Virus record (IMG/VR): IMGVR_UViG_3300045253_000033 | Coordinates: 1 to 35,935 of that record | From: a virus | Length of the DNA: 35,935 nt | Reading direction: 5' to 3' (one strand) | Part shown: one piece after another, positions 7,907-13,954 of the stretch | How positions within the stretch are numbered: the first letter of the stretch is position 1 | Layout of the letters: every line of letters begins with the position of its first letter | Translations under genes and position numbers: made by a program | The notes under the pieces: model-generated | What the model saw: only the letters and a program-made list of their open reading frames with translations | The model's database searches: none | What the model was told of the DNA's origin: nothing

Positions 7907-8917
7907 TCAGGTTCCGTAGCCGCCCTGAGCGTAGGGATCACCGTAACTGCCGGGAGAACCACCGCCACCCTGTTGTGGCTGGAATAGCTTGGCGAGGTCC
8001 TGAAAAGCGGTGTTGAAGTTGCTCAATCCCGCTTGACCAGCGGCGAAGTTATTAGCACTCCCTCCCTGTCCCTGATTCATGTAGGGAATCGCACCCTGCA
8101 TCGCGTTGAGCATTGGGCCATAGATGTTCGACTGCATCCCGCTGCCGAACATGTTGGCAAGCTGGAACGGCCACTGCGCGCTCTGCTGCATGAACTGCGG
8201 CCCCAGAGAACCCATTTCCATCGCGCCAGTGAGATTCTGCCCCACGGCGTTGCCCTGCTGGCCCGCCTGCCCGTAAGCCCCAACCATGCCCTGCAAGCCC
8301 TGTGTTTCATTCGCCAGTTGCCGCGCCCGCCAGTCCATGTTGAAGTTGCTCACGGCTTGGTTTTCCAGCCCAGCAGCCTGCGGAGCCATGCCGATACCGC
8401 GCGCAGAAGTCCCAGCCCGAGACTGATCCTGCACCATCTGCTGGTACTTGTCGTGCAGGGCGTTCTGCGGGTCCTGCGCGGTATTCCAGAGTTGATTCCC
8501 CGCCCCCATAAGCCCCTGCTGTGCGCCCTGTGCGGTCCCGGCTTGGCCGAGAAGCATCTGCATCAACTGCGGGGTCATGCCGGCAAGGTTCTGGTAGGCC
8601 CCCTGTACCTGCCCTTGTTGCCCCTGCCCGCCCTGAAACGCACCCTGAAGCTGCTGGGCAAGCTGGGGATTGCTCTGCTGCATCTGATCCCACAACTGGC
8701 CGTACTGCTGCTGCCAATTCTTGTCGGCCATGCCGAGACCCTGCGGTACGAACGGCACGCTGGTACTGCCGAATATCTTGCCCCCGGACATCTGGTTGAT
8801 GGAGTTGAGGATGCCGAGGATGCCTCCACCACCACCGCCTCCGAACAGGCTACCCAAGAAGCCGCCAATACCGCCGCCTCCACCACCGCCGAAAAGACCA
8901 CCCAATGCTCCGGCCAT
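7907..8917 (-). CDS. Glycine-rich virion / ejection-type protein (336 aa)
   Basis: Opens with a duplicated glycine module: GGLFGGGGGGGIGGFLGSLF, then another FGGGGGGGILGIL, a flexible hydrophobic arm that could insert in membrane. The rest is Gln/Ala/Gly-rich helix (QQLQGAFQGGQGQQGQ) and ends PYAQGGYGT. It is the first of three consecutive ejection-like proteins. The start codon overlaps the stop of the GNAT gene (TAATG). Composition and position support a virion role; the precise function is unknown. Confidence 0.65.
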   Translation of the reverse strand: MAGALGGLFGGGGGGGIGGFLGSLFGGGGGGGILGILNSINQMSGGKIFGSTSVPFVPQGLGMADKNWQQQYGQLWDQMQQSNPQLAQQLQGAFQGGQGQQGQVQGAYQNLAGMTPQLMQMLLGQAGTAQGAQQGLMGAGNQLWNTAQDPQNALHDKYQQMVQDQSRAGTSARGIGMAPQAAGLENQAVSNFNMDWRARQLANETQGLQGMVGAYGQAGQQGNAVGQNLTGAMEMGSLGPQFMQQSAQWPFQLANMFGSGMQSNIYGPMLNAMQGAIPYMNQGQGGSANNFAAGQAGLSNFNTAFQDLAKLFQPQQGGGGSPGSYGDPYAQGGYGT

Positions 8918-9474
8918 TATTTGAACACCATAGAGTAAACGCGCTCGATGGGCTTGAACCCCATCCGTTCGAGGATCGGGCCGATGTCCCGATGGAGCTT
9001 GGTCATCATGTATATCTTCTGCACCTTGCGCTCCTGCACGCTCGTCACGAAGAACTTGAGCAGTTTGTACCCGGTCATCCCGGTACGGTAGTCAGGCCGC
9101 AAATAGAACACGTCGGTAAACGCGGTCAGGCTCGACTTGTAGTGCAGGTGCGGATGGATGAGGGATAGGTGATAGCCCACGATCCGGCCCGAGTCCCGCG
9201 CCGTCACCAGATGCAGCATCCCGATCCGGGCCATCATCTCGTAGGTCAGGTAATCAGGCTCCAGCTTGATCGCGTCGTGATCGAGCGCGACTTCGCGCCA
9301 GTGATCGTCGAACAGTTCCCGCATCTCTGTCAGCACGTCGAGCCATTGCTCGACCTGATACTCCACCTTGGTCCGCGAGTCGGGCAGAGGCACGGGCACC
9401 CCGTTGTGCTCATCGAGCACCATGCCGGGATGCGCAGATAGCGTGTGCCTCTGCTCGGCGAAGCGGTTAAGCAT
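8917..9474 (-). CDS. GNAT-family N-acetyltransferase-like protein
   Basis: Start ATG 9474 overlaps the preceding stop (TAATG) and gives 185 residues; the longer frame to 9609 only adds out-of-frame-looking Arg/Pro sequence. The core follows the GNAT fold: VTARDSGRIVGYHLSLI strands, FTDVFYLRPDYRTGMTGYKL (motif A, acyl-CoA pyrophosphate loop R-x-x-x-M-x-G-Y) and ILERMGFKPIERVYSMVF as the last strands. GNATs of this size recur in phage structural modules, where the substrate is not known. It lies between the zincin-like gene and the ejection-like genes, so a virion protein or host target is possible. Confidence 0.8.
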   Translation of the reverse strand: MLNRFAEQRHTLSAHPGMVLDEHNGVPVPLPDSRTKVEYQVEQWLDVLTEMRELFDDHWREVALDHDAIKLEPDYLTYEMMARIGMLHLVTARDSGRIVGYHLSLIHPHLHYKSSLTAFTDVFYLRPDYRTGMTGYKLLKFFVTSVQERKVQKIYMMTKLHRDIGPILERMGFKPIERVYSMVFK

Positions 9475-10226
9475 TACGTCGCGCTCCTGTGGATGACGCT
9501 CCGCTCCCACTGGTCGCGCGGGAGGCGCCTGCGCTCTCGCCGGCTGCCGATGGCGGGACGCATCTTGTAGGAGGCCGCCGAGCCGCTGCGGGCCGTGATC
9601 TGCTGCCACCCGCTACCCTTGGTCACGTCGTAGGCGCCGATGTAGCCGCCGGGGGCGAGCGCAAACGGTCCCGGCAAATGCTTTCCGTAATCGACCTGAG
9701 TGCCCGAGGCGAGCGAGGACTCGAACCATGCGGGATAAACGAAGTCGGATACCAGCACACCGCCGATCTGGTAGCCCAAGTTGTCGGCTTCGCAGGCGTC
9801 GCAAATCTCGTAGGCGTAAATGGTGCCCGAAGTGTTGGTCGCCTGCACGAACACGGTCAGATCAATTTCGGGATCGGCGAGCATTTCGAGCAGCTCGTGG
9901 CTGGTCGTCACGGTCCAGCTTGCCCCAAAGCTCTGCGCGGTCTTGGCGAACACTTTTCCTAACGGCTGGCCTTGGGTGGTAACGTCGTGATAGCCCAAGG
10001 CCCCCGCCTGATCGGCGTCGTCGAGGATCGTGAGCCACCACCACCCGGCCTGCGGCGTGATGCCCTTGGGCACGAAGCCCAAGTTGGCGTTAATCCCCCA
10101 CACGGGCGCGAAGTCCCGATGCACCTGGATTTCCAGCGCATTGATTGCGGTCAGAACCTCGGCGTCAGTGACTACCGTGCTCTCGTTGATAACCGCCACG
10201 TGCACATCGGCGATCAGGATATTCAA
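9474..10226 (-). CDS. Zincin-like protein with HExxE motif
   Basis: 250 residues. The key segment is TTSHELLEMLADPE (His110, Glu111, Glu114), followed by YEICDACE and later DFVYPAWFE. This matches a family of putative metallopeptidases with SHElxEaxtDP followed by EIxDxC and a terminal aromatic segment. The second His of HExxH is a Glu here, as in that family. There is no signal peptide. The last 25 residues are Arg-rich. It sits between the lysis cassette and the GNAT gene, so it may act on a virion protein or on the cell envelope. Protease activity is inferred from the motif alone. Confidence 0.65.
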   Translation of the reverse strand: MNILIADVHVAVINESTVVTDAEVLTAINALEIQVHRDFAPVWGINANLGFVPKGITPQAGWWWLTILDDADQAGALGYHDVTTQGQPLGKVFAKTAQSFGASWTVTTSHELLEMLADPEIDLTVFVQATNTSGTIYAYEICDACEADNLGYQIGGVLVSDFVYPAWFESSLASGTQVDYGKHLPGPFALAPGGYIGAYDVTKGSGWQQITARSGSAASYKMRPAIGSRRERRRLPRDQWERSVIHRSAT

Positions 10227-10238
10227 AGGGATTCCACC

Positions 10239-10610
10239 TCACTTAGCCGGAACAACCGGAGGCCGTGGGAACGCTGACGGTGGCGGCGCGGGCCCTGCCT
10301 TGGCGCACAGCGCGGCCTGTAGTGCCGCCGCCTGATTGCTCAGGCGCGACCCTACCGCAGCAGCCACGCAACCCTGAAAAGCCGCCTGCGCTTGGGCAAC
10401 CGTGGTCGTCAGGTCTGGCAGAGGAGCGCACTGCGTGGCGACGCTCGGCGCGGTAATCTGCACCGTGCAGTCTCCACTTGAGGCGGCGACCAAGGCCATC
10501 GCCGTGTTGGTGATGTCCGTCACCCCCGGATTGACCGATGTCGGCAGGGTCGGCCCGAGCGCACAGCCAGCGAGCAGAAGTGCCACGCTGGCGATGAGAA
10601 TGGTCTTCAT
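10239..10610 (-). CDS. Small lipoprotein (candidate outer spanin)
   Basis: A signal peptide MKTILIASVALLLAGC ends in a perfect lipobox LAGC, so the mature protein would start at Cys16 and be lipidated. The rest is Ala/Thr-rich with three further Cys and a Pro-rich tail (GPAPPPSAFPRPPVVP). A lysis-cassette lipoprotein with a Pro-rich end suggests an Rz1-type outer-membrane spanin, though 123 residues is longer than usual and no classical Rz partner with an N-terminal anchor overlaps it. Superinfection exclusion is an alternative. The start overlaps the upstream stop (ATGA). Confidence 0.7.
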   Translation of the reverse strand: MKTILIASVALLLAGCALGPTLPTSVNPGVTDITNTAMALVAASSGDCTVQITAPSVATQCAPLPDLTTTVAQAQAAFQGCVAAAVGSRLSNQAAALQAALCAKAGPAPPPSAFPRPPVVPAK

Positions 10611-10909
10611 GGCGTGGTGACGGCGAGGTTCAGCGCGTCCGCCGGGCCTACCACCGCCACGACATCCGGCAGGGCTGCGGAATCGGTCAGCACGGTTCCG
10701 GCGGTGTTGGTGGCCGAGACGGTGGCCGTGATCCCCGTACCCGCGACGAGCGCGGTATAGGTCGCCGCCGAGCCGTCCGGCAGGGGCGCGATGCTATACA
10801 TCCCGGCAGGCTGTACGTCATAGGTGACACCGGTAACGAGGGCACCCGGAACGCCTTGGGCAGTGGGGGAAATGGTTGCGGTTGCGGTTTGGCCTACATT
10901 GATGCTCAT
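10607..10909 (-). CDS. Ig-like domain protein (short form from internal start)
   Basis: ATG 10909 is preceded by AAAGGAG with five bases of spacing, far better than the start of the long form. The product, MSINVGQTATATISPTAQG onward (100 residues), is a complete bacterial Ig-like fold of the kind found in phage decoration and fibre proteins, with TYDVQPAGMYSI and ITATVSATNTAG strands. I think this is the main product; the upstream 48 codons would then be a small TM gene whose stop codon is missing. Confidence 0.6.
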   Translation of the reverse strand: MSINVGQTATATISPTAQGVPGALVTGVTYDVQPAGMYSIAPLPDGSAATYTALVAGTGITATVSATNTAGTVLTDSAALPDVVAVVGPADALNLAVTTP

Positions 10910-11053
10910 ATCTGCTCCTTTGATACGCAAGTTAAGCCGCGTCGCTGCGCGGCGGTGAAAAAGGAATCCAAGTGCTCCAAACGCTACTCCGAGCACGAAA
11001 AAAAGCAAGTCGGTCAGCACATCCTCGTCCTCATCGTTGTGGCCGTGTTTCAT
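10607..11053 (-). CDS. Membrane-anchored Ig-like protein (long form)
   Basis: A continuous 148-codon frame. Residues 1-48 are a small membrane protein: an acidic N-terminus (HNDEDEDVLTDL), one hydrophobic segment (LLFFVLGVAFGALGFLF) and a basic stretch (HRRAATRLNLR). From residue 49 a Gly/Thr/Val-rich Ig-like (Big_2-like) domain follows. There is no stop between the parts. A strong internal ribosome site and ATG at 10909 could make the Ig domain alone, so this may be two genes fused by loss of a stop, or one gene with two products. The long start has no good ribosome site and sits 3 bases after the preceding stop. Confidence 0.55.
   Translation of the reverse strand: MKHGHNDEDEDVLTDLLFFVLGVAFGALGFLFHRRAATRLNLRIKGADMSINVGQTATATISPTAQGVPGALVTGVTYDVQPAGMYSIAPLPDGSAATYTALVAGTGITATVSATNTAGTVLTDSAALPDVVAVVGPADALNLAVTTP
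10914..10920 (-). promoter_or_regulatory. Strong internal ribosome-binding site
   Basis: AAAGGAG on the minus strand, inside the reading frame of 10607-11053, five bases before ATG 10909. It decides the start of the short Ig-like form. Confidence 0.6.
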
Positions 11054-11056
11054 GCA

Positions 11057-11239
11057 TCAACGTCCCGGAAAGTGCAGATTCCCCATATTGTAGCCGCTCA
11101 TGCCGACGACCAGCCACACGCACATCAGCACCACGAACAGGACCATAAGCACCATCTTTCCTTGCGGTGCTGGCGGGCTTGGCAACCAAGCAAAGACACA
11201 CCAACCGAGAATAGCGAACAGTACGAATTCAAAGAGCAT
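11057..11239 (-). CDS. Small two-TM membrane protein (lysis cassette)
   Basis: ATG 11239 gives 60 residues, has GGGGAG upstream, and overlaps the stop of the DUF3309-like gene (TAATG); an extension to 11329 is rejected because it would overlap that gene. Two hydrophobic segments (LFEFVLFAILGWCVFAWL and MVLMVLFVVLMCVWLVVGM) are joined by a short PSPPAPQGK loop. Size and topology fit a small holin or antiholin, but no family is recognised. Confidence 0.65.
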   Translation of the reverse strand: MLFEFVLFAILGWCVFAWLPSPPAPQGKMVLMVLFVVLMCVWLVVGMSGYNMGNLHFPGR

Positions 11240-11400
11240 TAGAGTCTCCCCGCAAGTAATAGAACGATGAGAACGATAACGACCAGCCCGAAGGCCCCGC
11301 TCGGACCCCAACCGTAACCGTGCTGCCACGGTCCGACTCCGGGCGTACCGACCAGCGCGAGAACGAGGAAGATTACGACGATGATCCAGAGCAGGTTCAT
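11239..11400 (-). CDS. DUF3309-like small membrane protein
   Basis: 53 codons from ATG 11400, preceded by AGGAGAGG. A hydrophobic N-terminal helix (LLWIIVVIFLVLALVG), a loop with GYGWGPSGAFG and a second helix (LVVIVLIVLLLAGRL) form the typical DUF3309 pattern: about 50 residues, two helices and a central GWGYGPSG. DUF3309 proteins are common in Proteobacteria and have no known function. Being between the lysozyme block and another tiny membrane gene makes a holin-like role possible. The stop overlaps the next start (TAATG). Confidence 0.75.
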   Translation of the reverse strand: MNLLWIIVVIFLVLALVGTPGVGPWQHGYGWGPSGAFGLVVIVLIVLLLAGRL

Positions 11401-11409
11401 GGTCCTCTC

Positions 11410-11937
11410 CTATACATGCCTTGTCAGAAATGCTGCTACAGCCGCACCAATGGCAATTATCAGCGCGAGCAAAGATTTCCAGTCCTCCTTGCTCTCGGTG
11501 CGCTCTTGCTTGGCTCCGGCAGAGAGCGACATCTGCCGCGACTGCTCCAGCCGATAGGCCGAAAATTCGGCGTAGAAGCGGTCAAACTCGGCTCTCCCGA
11601 CCAGCGTAACCTTGAAATCGTTGAGCGTTGCTCGCCATTCATTCGAGGCGACGTTGTGCGCCCCTTGAGCGAGTTCGGCCTTGTCCACCGCCCGCTTGGC
11701 AGAGTCTTGGGCAAGCTCGAACATTTGCTCGGTATGAGAGAACCGAGCATCCATGTTCCGTTCAAGCTTTTCGATGCTCTCTGCCATAGCAGAGAATCGG
11801 ATGTCAATTTCCCGTTTCGAGGCAGCTTCGGCTTCGAGGAGTTCCTTGCTTCGCAACTCTCTCTCCATCTGGTCGATTGATTCAGTAACACTCTTTCCCC
11901 AAGGCGTGTTTTCCACGTCATCAAGCGGGTGAACCAT
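11410..11937 (-). CDS. Coiled-coil protein with C-terminal membrane anchor (lysis cassette)
   Basis: 175 residues. Residues 15-150 are a long charged coiled coil (ELRSKELLEAEAASKREID, then NMDARFSHTEQMFELAQ). The C-terminus is one transmembrane segment, SLLALIIAIGAAVAAFLTRHV. It starts immediately after the lysozyme stop (TGAATG). A C-terminal anchor with a large cytoplasmic coiled coil is seen in some single-TM phage holins and lysis regulators. It lacks the N-terminal anchor of an inner spanin. The role is inferred from position. Confidence 0.65.
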   Translation of the reverse strand: MVHPLDDVENTPWGKSVTESIDQMERELRSKELLEAEAASKREIDIRFSAMAESIEKLERNMDARFSHTEQMFELAQDSAKRAVDKAELAQGAHNVASNEWRATLNDFKVTLVGRAEFDRFYAEFSAYRLEQSRQMSLSAGAKQERTESKEDWKSLLALIIAIGAAVAAFLTRHV

Positions 11938-12366
11938 TCATGCCTCGAACAGGGATCGGTCCTTGGCCCGGCGCGTCACCAAACCGGGTTCCCGTACACC
12001 GTTATCATAGACCCAGCGCCCGAACTGATTTGCTGCACCCGCGTAATCCCCGGCGTTCAGCTTCGCCAGCATGGTGCTCGTGGCAAACCGGCCTGAGCCA
12101 AGGTTGAACACGAAGTCTGTCAGCGCATCCAACTGGCCCTGCGTGAGTGGAACCGTGACGAGATGCTGCACCGCGGCGCAGGCAATGCCCAGATCGTTGT
12201 CAAGCAACGATTCCGCCTGATCCTCGGTGATTGGATCGCGTGACTCTCCCAGCAGCAGCTCGTGGCCCCAGCCGACGGTCCAAACGCCGCCGCTGTCAGT
12301 GTACGGAGTAAGCACTAACCCCTCCGATTCCTTGACCAGCGCGATGCATTCATCAGAAGGGTCCAC
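11938..12366 (-). CDS. Endolysin, GH24 (T4-type) lysozyme
   Basis: 142 residues from GTG 12366, just after the preceding stop. The catalytic triad of GH24 muramidases is visible: Glu15 in KESEG, Asp24 in PYTDSGG and Thr30 in VWTVGWGH, with the usual E-8-D-5-T spacing. The C-terminal lobe carries LTQGQLDALTDFVFNLG and VTRRAKDRSLF, both standard for the family. It cleaves the MurNAc-GlcNAc bond of peptidoglycan at lysis. There is no signal or signal-arrest sequence, so release would need a holin, plausibly among the three small membrane genes downstream. Confidence 0.92.
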   Translation of the reverse strand: MDPSDECIALVKESEGLVLTPYTDSGGVWTVGWGHELLLGESRDPITEDQAESLLDNDLGIACAAVQHLVTVPLTQGQLDALTDFVFNLGSGRFATSTMLAKLNAGDYAGAANQFGRWVYDNGVREPGLVTRRAKDRSLFEA

Positions 12367-12367
12367 A

Positions 12368-12937
12368 TCAAGCCCCCAGGCCGATGATCGACAGGTTGGC
12401 GAGTCCGAACTGAACCGGACCGCCCGCGCTAAACGCCACTGTGGCCGTCGCTGATAGCGTTCCGCCTAACGCCAGGGAAACCGTGGCAAACGAGGACGCG
12501 ATCATGAAGGCGGTTCCGGCATCGTTGATACAGGTGAGCCCAATCTCGGCGCAAGGCGATCCATTAGCGGAGAGTTGAATGCGCGGATTGAATGCGGTCA
12601 GGGTTGCCCCCGCCCGCACCAGCGTTACCGCAACTGAAAATTGGTAGCTCCCGGCATTCTTGGCGGTGAATAGCCCGGTCGCAGTGTCGAATTCAGAGAG
12701 CGAATCGAGTACCACCGTCGGCCCAGTTGCCACGATCCCGACCGTCATCGGCACTGTGCTTGCCATGTTGTTGCCGGCATTACAGCGCACCATAACCCGA
12801 CTATGAAGCGTGCCGGACACTGGCGCAGCATTGGCATTGACCTGGGAGGCAATCCAGTTCAGGTCCGCCATCACGGGCGCGGCGGATACCGGCTGTCCCG
12901 CCGTGATGTTGGCCGGAAAGGGTCCGATGATCGGCAT
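12368..12937 (-). CDS. Appendage protein with C1q/TNF-like head
   Basis: 189 residues. Residues 1-40 (IIGPFPANITAGQPVSAAPV, then MADLNWIASQVNANA) are a close copy of the N-terminal adaptor of the next upstream gene, so the two products probably dock at the same virion site. The rest looks like a C1q/TNF-type jelly roll: FTAKNAGSYQFSVAVTLV matches the core GxYxFs strand, and several alternating strands follow to the end. It is probably a trimeric fibre tip or decoration that binds the host surface. There is no enzymatic motif. Confidence 0.7.
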   Translation of the reverse strand: MPIIGPFPANITAGQPVSAAPVMADLNWIASQVNANAAPVSGTLHSRVMVRCNAGNNMASTVPMTVGIVATGPTVVLDSLSEFDTATGLFTAKNAGSYQFSVAVTLVRAGATLTAFNPRIQLSANGSPCAEIGLTCINDAGTAFMIASSFATVSLALGGTLSATATVAFSAGGPVQFGLANLSIIGLGA

Positions 12938-12939
12938 GG

Positions 12940-13773
12940 TCAGACCGTGGGGTAGAAGCCCGTGAGCGAGAGCGTGGTGGTATTGGTGCAGGCGGTATCG
13001 TCCAGCACCGTTCCCGCGCCTCCGCTCGCCTGATCAATGAACGCTACGGTGTTGCCCGAGCCTGTTGGATCGAGGAACGCCACGACGTAGCTCGCATAGG
13101 TCAGGTTGGTGACGAAGGCAACCGCCGTGCCCGCAGTAAAGGCCGGGTCGATGGTATAGGGCAGGCCCGCGATGCGGACGAATCCGGTGCTGGAACCCTT
13201 GGCCGATAGGTTCACCGCGCAGTTGAAGTAGAAGATATTGTTGACCTTGAATCCGTAGCCGTAGCGCCGACTGTAAGTCGCTCCCGTGTTCGCGTTACCG
13301 AACGTGATAAACGGGCTGAAGCTGATCGGCCCACCCTGGGCGCCGTTGGTCAGGATGTAATTGGTCCCCGTGTCGGTGACGGTATAGATGCCGCCCGCCT
13401 GAATCTCCTGCCCAGTGAGTGCGGTGTTGAAGGCGGTCTTGACCGCCCGCGTCGGGAGTCCGCTGGTCTGAATGGTAGTCGCCGAGGTGTTGAAGTTGGT
13501 AGCGATGAAGGTAAAGGTCTGCCCCTGCGCGTAGGCGGTGATCACCGGATTGGGGGCGAGCGTGATGGCGTTGGCCGTTCCCCCCACGCTCCCCGCCGGG
13601 ACGAAGGTGTTGTTGCCCACCAGCGCGGGGACGTTCGCGTTCACTTGGCTGACGATCCAGTTAAAGTCGTTCATCACCGGAACGGCGTCGATCAACTGGC
13701 CGTCGAGGATGTTGTTCGGCAGCGGGCCGATAATCACGCCCAGATGCAGGAAAGTGCGAATCAGGTTAAGCAT
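12940..13773 (-). CDS. Tail-fibre-like appendage protein
   Basis: ATG 13773 has GGAG eight bases upstream and gives 277 residues; the frame to 13809 would overlap the previous gene further. The start MLNLIRTFLHLGV is followed by the adaptor IIGPLPNNILDGQLIDAVPV then MNDFNWIVSQVNANV, shared with the downstream gene. The C-terminal part (GYGFKVNNIFYFNCAVN, then STGFVRIAGLPYT) matches the end domain of many phage tail fibres (strand, Asn-rich turn, xxITGLPF). A receptor-binding or adhesive role is likely. Confidence 0.72.
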   Translation of the reverse strand: MLNLIRTFLHLGVIIGPLPNNILDGQLIDAVPVMNDFNWIVSQVNANVPALVGNNTFVPAGSVGGTANAITLAPNPVITAYAQGQTFTFIATNFNTSATTIQTSGLPTRAVKTAFNTALTGQEIQAGGIYTVTDTGTNYILTNGAQGGPISFSPFITFGNANTGATYSRRYGYGFKVNNIFYFNCAVNLSAKGSSTGFVRIAGLPYTIDPAFTAGTAVAFVTNLTYASYVVAFLDPTGSGNTVAFIDQASGGAGTVLDDTACTNTTTLSLTGFYPTV

Positions 13774-13954
13774 GTGGTGGCTCCGGTGCGTCAGTGACAA
13801 CAGCAGCATTCTTTTCCTCGTCGGCGATCAGATCGCGCAGGAGCGCAATCGCGCCCTCGACGCGCAACAGGTTCTCGGTCAGGGCGCGAAGTTGTGCCTG
13901 CCCGTTGCGATAGGCGGTCTCGGTTTCGGCGAGCTTTGCCTTCTTGTTGATCAC
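13766..13954 (-). CDS. Small coiled-coil protein (62 aa)
   Basis: GTG 13954 overlaps the stop of the tail protein (GTGA). The helix KKAKLAETETAYRNGQAQL, then RALTENLLRVEGAIALLRDL, forms one continuous coiled coil with a short Pro-rich tail. Its stop lies inside the start region of the fibre gene. Small coiled-coil genes at this place, between tail and fibre genes, are common; the function is unknown. Confidence 0.65.
   Translation of the reverse strand: MINKKAKLAETETAYRNGQAQLRALTENLLRVEGAIALLRDLIADEEKNAAVVTDAPEPPHA

Noticed and set aside
8033-8938. 301-codon plus-strand frame opposite the Gly-rich ejection-type gene
   Set aside because: Shadow of a Gln/Gly-rich gene: Leu/His/Arg bias and no supporting context.
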